Shown here: piece by piece, positions 12,101-21,786 of the stretch
Numbering within the stretch: position 1 is the first letter of the stretch
Layout: the number at the start of each line of letters is the position of its first letter
Assembly (NCBI RefSeq): GCF_004798865.1
Contig: NW_025336598.1
Coordinates: 10,507,259 to 10,571,258 of the forward strand
Direction: 5' to 3'
Length of the DNA: 64,000 nucleotides
Source: Varanus komodoensis
Lineage: Eukaryota > Chordata > Lepidosauria > Squamata > Varanidae
Program-made: the position numbers and the translations under genes
Notes under the pieces: model-generated
What the model was told of the DNA's origin: nothing
Databases searched by the model: none
What the model saw: the letters and a program-made list of their open reading frames with translations, nothing else

Positions 12101-15100
12101 GGTTCAAACTTCACAGGGAAGTTGTGGTTTAACAAGCCAGGAAGCCTTCTCTAATGCCAGGCATGCAAGAGGAAGTGGAAGAAGCATTCAAACTTGCCCC
12201 AGTCCAAAATAAAGTGCATTAGTTGGTTGAACCAGGAATGTTATGTCTGAACAGGGCCAATGATTATGGACATTGAACATCTGAAAAATATTACACGCAT
12301 GCTTCAGATTTACAGACGAGCTGAGGGTCACTCATTTCTTTGAGAAATGATCTGATGTGCTTTTTAAAAATGTATGAATATAACAATCTTCCCTCAAGTC
12401 TTTAATGACTACAGTGATGGCCAGTAGAAACTGCTTTGCAGTATTATGTAAAACCCAGTTTTTTACTTCAGACATTACTTACTAACTTCTTGAATTTAAT
12501 GGAAAACAAGCACCAAACCACCAGAAAACATCCAATGCACTTTGATCTCTTTAAATGTCAGACAGAACTGCATGTGGAAAATATATCTGGCAACGATGTG
12601 AAGAAATGTGTTTTCAGTAGCAGTCTCTTTATTGTTTCAATATCATTCCAGTGGAAAAAACTGTTGCACATGTTATTGTTCAAGTACTTTATAGCATGCC
12701 AAAACAGTGTGGTCTTGGGATTGAATTCTGTTCAGCAGCACCAGGGGAACATCAAGTAAATTGTAAGCTACCTAGGAAGGCCTTGGCAATTATAGGTGGC
12801 CTATAAATATATGTAAATAGACAGACAGACAGGCAGACAGAGGCCTGGTTCAACAGTGGCCTAGTTCAGTTGTGCTAAAAATTTCCGTGGTCACAGTTGC
12901 TCCAGATGCTGTAAAACTCCCAACACAGGCATCACCAATGGTGCAGCTTCATAGAGGAAACTAATCTTTCACCTGGCACAACTACTCAGAGGGTGGAAGC
13001 AACCTGTGGCACCATAATGGCCCTCCACTTTTTTCTTCTCCTATCAACACAGTTGCGATCAGGCCATTCATACCCTTACATGGAGGGTTTTAAAACCTTC
13101 TCACTGGATCTAAGAATTTGTAAGAGCCTGTGCAGCTGTTGCTGTTTTCATTTTATTATTGCAAATTTCAAAATCAGAACCAAACCCCAACCAAAAGGGG
13201 GGAAAAACAAAATATTGCACATTTCATACATGAGATTCATGGCCAGGTGCTGTATTCTAGAGAGAACCCTTATCCCAGCAGGCCCTTGGCTTCCTCTTTA
13301 CCTTCCCATGGAAGTATACCCACATCACTGGCTTGATCAGTACTATATTTAGTTGAATGTGATCTAACACCGGATGATGATGATGATACCCTCCCTCTTT
13401 TTCAGGGATTTTCCAGAGAAACAGAAAGTCTAGACCGCCATCTGAGAGGAATGGTTTAACTTGGAAGTCCTGCACTGAGCAGGAGGTTGGACCCAATGGT
13501 CCTCTGGCTCCTTCCAACTCTAGGTACTGTATGTTCCTATGATTTACTTATTAATCAGGTGTAGCTTCCAAACAAGTGTTTGCAAACAGGAGCTTGTTGC
13601 ATTTACATTGTCACATTTGAAGCTACAGATGAGCCTGACTTAGTATGCTGGGGAAATACTTGTGTTCCAAGAACCAAAAGTACCTTCTGCCACCCAATTT
13701 TACCACCTCTGTAAACTCCAGTCAAGCATCAAAATAAAGCTAAGGCTATTTAGCAAAGAGCTTTTCAGTTATGGAGCATGTTTTAGCTCAGGCATAACAT
13801 AACATGCTTGCTAAAAGTTTAATGGGGAGGGGGACAAAAGTATTCTGGGTCTGGATACAACCCCCTCAGCATGAGGTGGCCATTCCTGATTTAACAGATC
13901 TTTGAGGCATATCTTAACAAATTTAATGGAATGTAGTGACACTGATAATGCAATCCTATACATATCCACTGGGTAGTAAGTCCCTTGCAGTTCAGTAGGA
14001 CTTACTCCCAGGTCAGTATGTACAAATCTTCAGGCTAGGTGAGATGTTTACTTAGAGGTGTAACATTTTAATTGACCTCCATTGTATCTTAGTATAGATT
14101 GAACAAAGCTCTTGCATACATTCCCTCTTCATGCATAAATAAAAAGCCATTCTAAAAGCTGTTCTAAAAGGCAAAGCAGAAAGAAATTCTTCAACTACAT
14201 TCATGCATTTGCAGCTTACATTTCGCTTTTGCGCTGCCTCCAGCCCATCCTCCAGCTACACAAAAGATAGCATCGACCTTTTTTTCACCCAGGAGCTTCT
14301 CAACATCTTCTGTCACCTTTAAACATGTGAAGATGAATAATTGGTACAAGGATATTGTTTGAAACTTGTAAACATTCCAGCTTAACTTACTGATTCTAGG
14401 GCTTATTTTCCAGTTAGGTCTTATTTTGGGGAAACAGGGTACGATCTAAAAACACCTTTAAGCTGTTTGCAAAATGATATAAATACGTTACAGTGTGTTG
14501 TAATATACATTAACGTACAATTAGATTTTAATAATAGCTGAAACAAGTATATAGAACATGGATCAAATCATAAAACCATGACACCATACTCAAGCTGCAT
14601 ACGACACTCACACAGGGAAGCCCTGGCCTGGGTGAAAAGATCAGTCTTTGGGTGGCAGAAAAAGCATGCAACAGTTGGCGCTTCCCAAACACTACAGCTG
14701 AGAGGCCATTCTGTAAGGTGGCTGCAAGCACAGAAAAGTGGTTTTGTGTTGCCCCAAGATGGCAATCTGTGGGTCATGGTACAACCATACAACCAGCAAG
14801 ACCTCTTCCAATAACCTTAATGATTTCATAAGTTTGTATTAGGCAAGGCTTCTGTCAGGTAGCAACCTGTCAGCTGTTCAGGACTGTTATTTGCTAATGG
14901 CAAGACCTCATACTTCTTTCTATCATGTCAAGGTTGGCCCTCAGAACCAGCAAAAAGTGACAAAAAATTTGAGGATTTGCTTCATAAGAACAGCAGACAT
15001 CAACTGAAGCATGCAAGGCAGGTATAGCAATACTTATGCTCAGTTTAAAAGCAATGGGACTCAGCATCACAGTCAACTTGAATTAAAAAAACAACTACCA

Positions 15101-16820
15101 ACTTAATTCCTGTGAAAAGAGGGAGACAAATGTTTATGGACTTGGCTTAATATCATCTCTTGCTTCCCAGGACTTAGTCAGGGAACCAGTTGTTAGTCAT
15201 CAATTCTGTTTTGATCAAATGGCTGCAATAGAAGAGATACCACTGAGCAAGGGCAAAGGGCCTTTGCCTCCTTTTTAAGTAACCTCAAAAAAGACTCCAC
15301 CTATCCAGAATTAGAAGGCAGAGCTTGCAGAACACAGGAACCTGCTTCGGTGGCACATGTCTTCTTAGGAGGCAAGCCAATCAATACATACAGGAAAAGC
15401 AACAGAAATGGCTAAAAGACAAGTGAGATTTGAATCGGTTAGGTTAAGAGCACCTGAAATATATGCTTCCAGTTATACCATAACATCTGTTTAAAGTACA
15501 CCACAACATATATAATGAACTGGGAAGAGGCTTAGTTCTGCTGTACTCGAGGCTGTGGATCATTTAACTGGGCTGAAGTTCAGTAATATTCCTTTCCACC
15601 ATTCTGACACTGGGTCTCTACCTTTAACAACTGCTTGACAGGCATAGGCATTCAAAAAGTGTAGCAACCCCCCCCCCCAACAAGGCAATTCAGTGAATAG
15701 TGAGAGCTGCAGCGAACTTTCTGTATGGTGTATTGCTGATAAATGTGCAAGGCCCAGGTGTGAAAACCCTCCCCAAAAGGAATGAATGCAGCATACACAG
15801 AGCGTTAGTTTAGGTACCTAATCCCAACATAAAAATCCAGAAAAAGTTACTCAAATATTCTTTTGATTTTATTTGAATTGCTAAAAAAGGTGGGGGCATA
15901 AAGAAAACAATGCAAGTTACCTGATTTGCTTGTTCAGTAAACGAATCACTCATTTTCACAACTATGTTGGCACATGCTTCTTCATTTTCTGCTAAGTCAA
16001 TGCTGGCCACCCACTGATAAAACACAAGATACCCCCCCACCACAGTAATTTTAAGGTCATTATTTATTTGCAATATTTTCAAATACATTTTAGACAGGAA
16101 GGTGTGGAAAAAGACAAGTATCAATTCTTTAGCTGCAGTTTTTTTTACATATATTTACATATACTGCAGGTCAACACATTTCACTCATCTTACACATTCA
16201 TATAACTCTGGGGCCCAAACTCAAATCTTGTCAGAGGGTTTCTTTCTCCCTTCTCTTTGTTGCAGGGCAAATGAAGGGTCGAGGACTGAGCAAGGCAGCG
16301 TAAAAAAAGAAGATCCCGTTGTTACTTCCCTGGCAATTTTTGAGGATTATTCTCTTGCTATTAATGAACAGGCTTTTTTTCCCTTTTAATGAGCCACGTT
16401 TGTCAGCCAAGCTATATTAATGGAAAAGTGGGATTTTTAACGAAAGATGTTGACCGACTCCACTGCAGAACAAGAATTTCTACAGGTGCATTTCCCAACC
16501 TGGTGCCCTCCAGATGTGTTGGCACTACGATTCCCAGCATCTCTACCTGCCATGCTGAGGATGAATGGACTAGTCCAAGAGGACTAGGTTCCATTAGGAT
16601 TCTGGTTTTTTAAAGCATTCACATTTTACGCACGTTTCACGCCCCCTTACAAAAGACAGCCGACTTGAAGAAATTAGATGCCTTCCCCGTTCGATACGTC
16701 CCCAACTCCTGCAGAAAGAAAGTTTACCCAGTCCTTCGCTCGGAAGTACTGCACGCATTTGGAGCCCAGGGCGCCCCGACCACCGTAGACGAGCACCCGG
16801 TGCGCTTCCGCCGCTGCCAT
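6093..16820 (-). CDS. QDPR: Quinoid dihydropteridine reductase, complete, seven coding exons
   Basis: QDPR uses NADH to reduce quinonoid dihydrobiopterin to tetrahydrobiopterin, the cofactor of the aromatic amino acid hydroxylases. It is a cytosolic homodimer of the short-chain dehydrogenase fold. Minus-strand exons are 16820-16728, 16013-15921, 14316-14220, 11718-11578, 9840-9732, 7681-7598 and 6198-6093, which join in frame to 240 codons plus stop (human has 244). Visible motifs are the nucleotide-binding GGRGALG (about residues 13-19), CVAGGWAGG, and the catalytic YGMAK (Tyr146, Lys150). The start '[14 protein letters not shown]' matches the family N-terminus and lies in a CpG-rich region. 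All introns are GT-AG. The C-terminus 'TELMEAHL' differs from the mammalian 'TELTPAYF'. The assignment is secure; UTR limits are not known. Introns of 0.7-2.5 kb hold only scattered repeats. Confidence 0.98.
6355..6420. repeat. Short palindromic dispersed repeat, copy 2
   Basis: Reads 'gaagcaagtcccactatgtt' then 'ggggcttactcctcatctgtg' and 'aggattaaggcc', a diverged copy of the aagtaagtccca/ggcttactc palindrome found elsewhere in the window. It lies in QDPR intron 6 next to the last exon. Confidence 0.5.
6560..7128 (-). mobile_element. L2-like LINE, 3' fragment
   Basis: On the minus strand this gives the C-terminal end of the LINE protein ('[20 protein letters not shown]', then '[17 protein letters not shown]', then '[15 protein letters not shown]'), followed by a 3' UTR and an ATTT-repeat tail at 6,562-6,580. 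The protein part is split over two frames that change near 6,900, so there is at least one frameshift. The 3' UTR has a perfect 10-bp inverted repeat at 6765-6774 and 6790-6799. It is 5'-truncated and sits in QDPR intron 6, in the same orientation as the gene. Confidence 0.85.
7598..7681 (-). CDS. QDPR: QDPR coding exon 6
   Basis: Encodes '[20 protein letters not shown]' and 'TPLDFIA', 84 nt, phase 2 on both sides. Acceptor is TCCCAG, donor is GTGAGT. The stretch is nearly identical to the mammalian exon. Confidence 0.97.
9732..9840 (-). CDS. QDPR: QDPR coding exon 5 (catalytic YxxxK)
   Basis: Encodes '[20 protein letters not shown]' followed by '[16 protein letters not shown]', 109 nt. It contains the catalytic Tyr146 and Lys150 of the dehydrogenase fold. 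Acceptor TTTTTAG, donor GTAAGT, entering phase 1 and leaving phase 2. Confidence 0.97.
9895..10035. repeat. Foldback dispersed element, both arms
   Basis: The left arm reads 'caccagatgttttggtctgc' 'agctccca', and the right arm reads back as its diverged reverse complement ('tggaagctgacgtccaaaac' 'atctcaagagcaccctgtt'). This inverted-repeat layout, with 'aactcccat'-like inner arms, recurs at 38.2 and 38.8 kb and as single arms at 16.5, 17.3 and 38.7 kb. It is likely a non-autonomous DNA transposon; the family is not proven. It lies in QDPR intron 4. Confidence 0.6.
10735..10800. repeat. Short palindromic dispersed repeat, copy 3
   Basis: Contains 'acttgaactcagtggagctt' 'acttccaaatgaatatgctc', a diverged copy of the family with aagtaagt arms. 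It lies in QDPR intron 4. Confidence 0.5.
11578..11718 (-). CDS. QDPR: QDPR coding exon 4
   Basis: Encodes '[20 protein letters not shown]' '[20 protein letters not shown]' 'ALSGTP', 141 nt, phase 1 at both ends. The acceptor is TCTCCCAG and the donor GTAAAA. The '[16 protein letters not shown]' strand-turn is characteristic of dihydropteridine reductases. Confidence 0.97.
12745..12845 (+). repeat. SINE/LINE-like tail and GACA microsatellite
   Basis: The phrase 'gtaagctacctaggaaggcc' 'ttggcaattataggtggcc' 'tataaat' resembles the 3' end of L2-mobilised SINEs in reptiles. It is followed by an AGAC/AGGC tetranucleotide run at 12,819-12,840. It lies in QDPR intron 3. Confidence 0.4.
13430..13545 (+). 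repeat. CR1 LINE 3' tail
   Basis: Contains 'gccatctgagaggaatggtt' 'taac', 'gcactgagcaggaggttgga' 'cc' and 'ctccttccaactctagg', ending in 'tcctatgattta'. This matches the 3' end of CR1 elements and closely parallels the copy near 33.6 kb, so the two come from the same subfamily. It is a 5'-truncated fragment in QDPR intron 3. Confidence 0.75.
13948..14035. repeat. Short palindromic dispersed repeat, copy 4
   Basis: Reads 'gcaatcctatacatatccac', 'agtaagtccc', 'cagtaggacttactcccagg' and 'cagtatgtac'. It is the best-preserved copy of this family here, showing both arms. It lies in QDPR intron 3 next to exon 3. Confidence 0.6.
14220..14316 (-). CDS. QDPR: QDPR coding exon 3
   Basis: Encodes '[20 protein letters not shown]' '[12 protein letters not shown]', 97 nt, entering phase 0 and leaving phase 1. 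It holds the AGGWAGG loop of the cofactor site. Acceptor TTTAAAG, donor GTAAGC. Confidence 0.97.
15921..16013 (-). CDS. QDPR: QDPR coding exon 2
   Basis: Encodes 31 codons, '[20 protein letters not shown]' '[11 protein letters not shown]', phase 0 at both ends. The Asp in 'ASID' after the second beta strand fits NADH preference as known for this enzyme. Acceptor TTTATCAG, donor GTAACT. Confidence 0.97.
16483..16580. repeat. Foldback dispersed element, single arm
   Basis: Reads 'tttcccaacctggtgccctc' 'cagatgtgttggcactacga' 'ttcccag', the left arm type of the foldback family seen at 9.9 and 38.2 kb. The opposite arm is missing. It lies in QDPR intron 1. Confidence 0.5.
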
Positions 16821-17040
16821 CTTCCCGCTTGCTTGCTTGCTGCACCCCCGCGGCGCCTCTCTCGCCCTCCGCAAGGATTTGCCAGCACGCCTAGCTGCTC
16901 CGTCAGCCAGCAGGAGGGCCTCCTACCGGCGGGGGCGGGGCGAGGCGAGGCCAATCCCCTTCAGCTTCCTTCCTGCTCCGCCGGTGAGTGACAGAAACAG
17001 CCCGACCCGTGAGCGGCGAGGGGGAGTGTCCGCGTGAAAA
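16640..17040 (-). promoter_or_regulatory. QDPR: QDPR CpG-rich promoter and first exon region
   Basis: CpG dinucleotides are dense from about 16,640 to 17,040, unlike the AT-rich flanks, and the region covers the QDPR start codon. Upstream of the ATG lie GC boxes ('gggggcggggcgagg' near 16,930) and a CCAAT box in inverted orientation at about 16,952. No TATA box stands out. This is the layout expected of a housekeeping promoter. The exact transcription start is not visible. Confidence 0.75.
16728..16820 (-). CDS. QDPR: QDPR coding exon 1 (start codon, GGRGALG motif)
   Basis: Encodes 31 codons beginning '[20 protein letters not shown]' '[11 protein letters not shown]', ending at donor GTAAAC in phase 0. 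The start is chosen because it aligns with the family N-terminus, although the frame stays open upstream with another in-frame Met at 16,874. The Rossmann glycine motif is intact. Confidence 0.96.
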
Positions 17041-17049
17041 TGTTTCCGT

Positions 17050-19970
17050 CCGATTTAAAGGGAGCTTCTCTTGATGTTTCATTGGACCAAGTATGTATAC
17101 ATAATCCAGAGGAGGATTCCCCCATTCCATAAAATGAGTGCATAAGCATCAGCTTTTCAATAGTGTGCAGTTCATCTCAAAATTAAGAATAATACATCCA
17201 TAAGTAATAACATAATGCCAAGATGTCAAGATAATCACTGCTAAATCATAGAGACAACAAAGCAGGCCAAAATAGAAGATGCACCAACTCTTTAAAATGC
17301 TTCCAATACTCTAAAATGGTGGGAAGCATGTGGTCCTCTGGATGTTGCTGAACTGCAACTCCCATTAGCCCCAGCCAGCCTTACCAATGGTGTGGGATAG
17401 ACAGACACCATCTGGAGTGCTACATGTTCCCACACTGTCCCAAGCTTTTATCACTGTCAAGATTCTGGGTGGTTCTGTTGCCCCAAATGGCCCAACCATG
17501 GGCCTTTTGTTCCTCATTTTCCTGCACTCATCCCAATATCATAACAATTGGAATCCACCCATCAGAAACCGTCCTTATGACCTCAAAGAGGCAACTGCTT
17601 TTTATGGTGCCTCTTCAGGGTTGTCCTGCTAGTGGGATGACCACAGTTTAGCTCCCCCAGCCCTGCAACCAGGCAGCCGAACACACCAGCAGCCAAGCAT
17701 CGCCCTGACCCTGTGCTGGCAACACCAGTGGAGGAACTTGGTGGCAGTGCTTTTTCCACCGTTCTCGTCTTTCCCCTGCTTCCACTGGTTTTGGGTGCTG
17801 CATTCCGCTGCTTGCCTCTCAGCCCCAGCAGCCACAGTTTAACGCACCCTCCCGCAAGGCACAACAGCCACCCATGCTGTAGCCAGTAGCCCTGGGTAGA
17901 TTAAGGAATAAGTACAGGGCCTGCCCAGCTGTTTAGAGTGAAGCACTTGCCTCAGACAGAGGCTGGGCTGGTGAGTGACAGCAAGGTGCTGAAGGGCAGA
18001 GCTGTGTGCATCTGCTCCCTAAGCTAGCTGCTGCCTGCAGGATGCCGTGGCACTGCCAATGCTGAAGAACTGTTCAAAGGTGTCGGGAAAGCCTCAATGG
18101 CAGCCACAACAAAGAAAACCAGGTTCAGTTAGGAAAGACCCCTTTTGCCTTGAACCTCAGCAGTTTTATTGAAAGATCACCCAGGCCCCCTGCGGTTACT
18201 TATGACAGCATGCTACCGGGTAGTGGTCTGCACGCCCAACGACAAGCTTTTAGAACATATACAGAGTATTTTATAGATTCTGAGTCACATGGGTCCAGCA
18301 GTTGGGCAGTTGATGATGAAACAAGGTGAACCCAGTCAGAAGAAGGTGAGAGGTTTGCAGAGGGGGCTCAATACAATGGCATTTGACTGCAGGATATTAA
18401 CAATAATCAGGGGATTATTGTGAGTCTTGGCATGCAAATAAAGGTGATTGCAATGCTGTTAACCTGGCAGCTTGACCGTTTCTTACTGATCAGCAGAACA
18501 ATAGACCTGGTAGCTTCTTGGGAGAAGCCATCAAGTCCCACTTCTTAAAATAACACCAAATGCCAAAAAGTAACCTGGTTTAGGATTTTTTGGGTGCTTC
18601 CTGAGAAAAAAGGGTGCAGGCATTTTATAACACAAAGACACACAAACATCCTTTTTCTGCCAGGATTTAGCTGGATTTTCCCAACAAAGGCCTGTCTAGT
18701 TGACTCATGTACATGTTAAGGGGAAGGGGTGCCATCTTGTCTTTTCCCTCAGACAGCGAAATTCCTTTGGCAGGCCCTGAGTAAGTGTATGAACTTCAGG
18801 GTCCTTGTTCAAGTGCTGAGTGATGTCAAGTACAGGCTGCTGGAGTGCATGGAGCAGATCACAATCTCACTCACCACTGCATTTCTCTAAGAGGTGGGGA
18901 TTCCAGTGTTTGCAGGGACAAGGTGTGTGTGCACACATGTGTGAAGAGAACACTTACAGTGCTTGTGTAAGGTGTGTGTCTTTACTTACAAATATAGTTG
19001 TTGAGCATGATGGAGCAGACAAGAATTCAGACACATGGAGCTAGCTTTTACACAGTATTAGTTCCCCCTAAAGCAACTCTACAGCCTTCCAGTCCTCCAA
19101 AGAACTCTTTCTTACCAGTTGCAAAATTCAAACTTGTTTTCCTTCTTCAAGTTAAGCATCTTCTCCCTTCTCCCTGTAAAATTCCTAATATTCATTCCCA
19201 TTCTATGTAACCACACATGCTAGTGATCACCAGCCATCAGAAGGCATCAATGATCAAGAGACAGGCACCTTCACCTGGCAGAAATACAAAGCCTCATGAG
19301 GCCATTGTGAGATTCCAAGCAGCTTGTATTGCAAGAAAAGCTTGTGTTTCCTCAAGCAACCTGTTTGCATTCTCCATTATGCATTCTCTCTAATAGCAAG
19401 GCCAGGTATCCAGAAATATTTATCAATTTCAAAAGATAACAGTCTTCGAAAGCTGGGTATCATCAATTCAAGAGCTGGCAGCCATGACATTTAGAAAACA
19501 CAAATTCAAGGAGATAGCCGCTTGGTGTCACACAGTCAGCAGCGTTCCAATGCCAGATTCTAACATGTTTATCCTAGTTTGCTTCCAGGCAGTTATCAGA
19601 GGCTTCTTAATAAATTGAATAAACAGGTCTTGCAGCGAAACATCCTCCAGGTCAGAAATGGATGTTATTTGAATATTTAAAACAGGTAAAGAATTTGAGC
19701 CTTTAATTGAAACATTAGTCATGTAACAGATACGGTGTTACTCACTCAACAGCAAGCCCCATTGCCTTGCAGAATGATGAAGCTTTTTTGTTATCATTGC
19801 AAATTATTGCAGGAAATCTGCCCTTGGAGCTATTTTTTTTTTACTTTAACCTGTGGATTAGAAAAGATGTCATACAGAGAGATATCTTTGAAACAACAGG
19901 CATTGCTGGAAAAGGATCCAAGTGTTGTTATTACTATCAAGAGGCCTTAAAAAAAATGCAGTGAGCCCTT
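17050..19970. other. Intergenic spacer between QDPR and CLRN2
   Basis: QDPR and CLRN2 are transcribed away from each other with about 3.1 kb between start codons. A single arm of the foldback repeat lies at about 17,325-17,385 ('ggatgttgctgaactgcaac' 'tcccatta'). The rest, including 18.1-18.8 kb, holds no recognisable exon. CLRN2 control sequences probably lie at the right end, but no motif is distinctive. Confidence 0.6.
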
Positions 19971-19973
19971 AGA

Positions 19974-20226
19974 ATGCCTGGCTGCTTCAAACAGACCTTG
20001 TTTGCTTTCATTGCTATATTGAGCTCTGCATCATTTATCTTGATCCTTGTTGCAATGGGCACTCAGAAATGGATGACTGGAAAAATCCTCTGCAAGACAG
20101 GAGTGGAGCTAGTCAATGCCACAGACCCAGAGCTAGTCAAATTCATGGGGGACATTTACTATGGACTGTTTGGAGGTGGAAAAACGCGTCAGTGTGGGTT
20201 AGGTGGCCGGCGGTCCAGATTCAAAA
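19974..20226 (+). CDS. CLRN2: CLRN2 coding exon 1
   Basis: Encodes residues 1-84 plus one base: first membrane segment, then the first extracellular loop with 'VNATDPELVKFMGDIYYGLF'. The donor is GTAAGT after 'RSRFK'. A longer read-through frame stops soon after the donor, as expected for intron. Confidence 0.97.
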
Positions 20227-21745
20227 GTAAGTAATGTTTCAGTTTATTTCTAGAATGCACCAATATAAGCAAATGATTAGATGCATACAGGATGGAGTTC
20301 TTTATGCTATACTCATATATTCTGAAATGTTTTCCCCAGGGCTTGTTTTTTCTGGGATAATGGTATTTCTTCTAAATTGGACTAGAAATTGTTGCAATAT
20401 TTCTATGTATTACTATTCTTGCTAAACGGTGGGCACTTAAACAGTTCCATGTTTGTCAGATGCAGCAGCGAGGTTCTGAAAAGCACAGGGAGAAATAAGA
20501 AGACATGGAGCTGGGCACAATATGATGAACAGGAGGGTTGGGTAGGCTAGGAAGTGGAAAATAGCAGGCCTAAAATGATTTGCTTGGCTCAGGGGAAGGG
20601 CAAGCAACAGAAGGGACAGAAAAGCCACACTTAAAAAGCAGGGGGATGTGGCTTCCTGGGGCTGGTGGGTTGTTCTAGAGGAGAAGGAAGTAGACCAACC
20701 ACAGTATTCCTCTCCCTTCTAGCTAAGGCCAGTGGGGCTCACGCTTTTCAGTTCCTAACAAAGGCTCTAAAAGCCTATCCTTTCAACTGTTTAGGGCTAA
20801 TTTGGGTGTTTGCCTTGCAGCTTGTGTAGGAACCATTTTTGCTTTTATTTTAAACAAGTTTAACAGTAACTTTCATGAAAAAATATATGACAACACCAAT
20901 ATAAAATGCAATGAATCCTTTTTAAAAAGAATATGCAAAATATCTAAAAGGACTAGAAACACAGGTATGGTTTCTAATGTTGCCACATCTGTAATGAAGC
21001 TGTAGTGCATGAGCGCCCTCCACTTTTTTGCAAGAGTGCAAGTCCAGCAGGGCTACAGATAGGAAGGCCCAGCCACTTTTTTCTTGGTTGGTTCCTTTCT
21101 TGGACAGGTTCCCTCTCATGACATCAACTGGCAAGGAATCAATTATGTCAGTTCCTGGGATGACAACTCCCCCTTCTGGGGGAATGTCTGGAGACTGGGA
21201 GAACTTCCCAATACACCCAGAGAATGCCAACAGTCCCACCTTGCAGCCTTTGACATGGGAGTGATAAGTGCTGCAGAGGGTTCTCCGGGGGGGGGGGGGG
21301 AGCTTGAAGCTGCTTTATAAGGCCTGATCTCCGCCTCTGAGACCAGACTTCTCTCTCTGGCATTTGAGGGGGAGATCTGATTCATCCTGTGGCTTGTGAA
21401 ACATGCTCCAAGGGGCCATGGTATTGTATCTAAAGCCTACTAGCAGTAAAACCAGTACAGGAAAATAATTCCAGACAACTATAGCTGGGAATGTGTTTTC
21501 CCTAAGCAAAATGGCTGCAGATGCTTCTAGAAAAAGCTTTGTCCCAAGTAGGTGTTTGGCATGGAGCTGGGGCCTCTCCAGGTGAAAGATAGTTTGGCAG
21601 TGGTCAGCCATGCTCTGCTGAAATGCAGGATTCTTAAAGTAATGCATTATTAGTTGGGCTACATTTGAGGACAGTGTGGAAGCGTCTGCTCAGTCAGATG
21701 CAATTGATAGGCTGTTCATTGACCCCATATCACATTTACGTACGT

Positions 21746-21786
<41 letters not shown>

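Noticed and set aside
14400-14445. Phrase 'cttattttggggaaacaggg' near QDPR exon 3
   Set aside because: It resembles a repeat end common in reptiles, but the fragment is too short to classify.
18100-18800. Stretch resembling a decayed long repeat between QDPR and CLRN2
   Set aside because: No terminal repeats, tail or coding landmarks could be identified, so no family was assigned.
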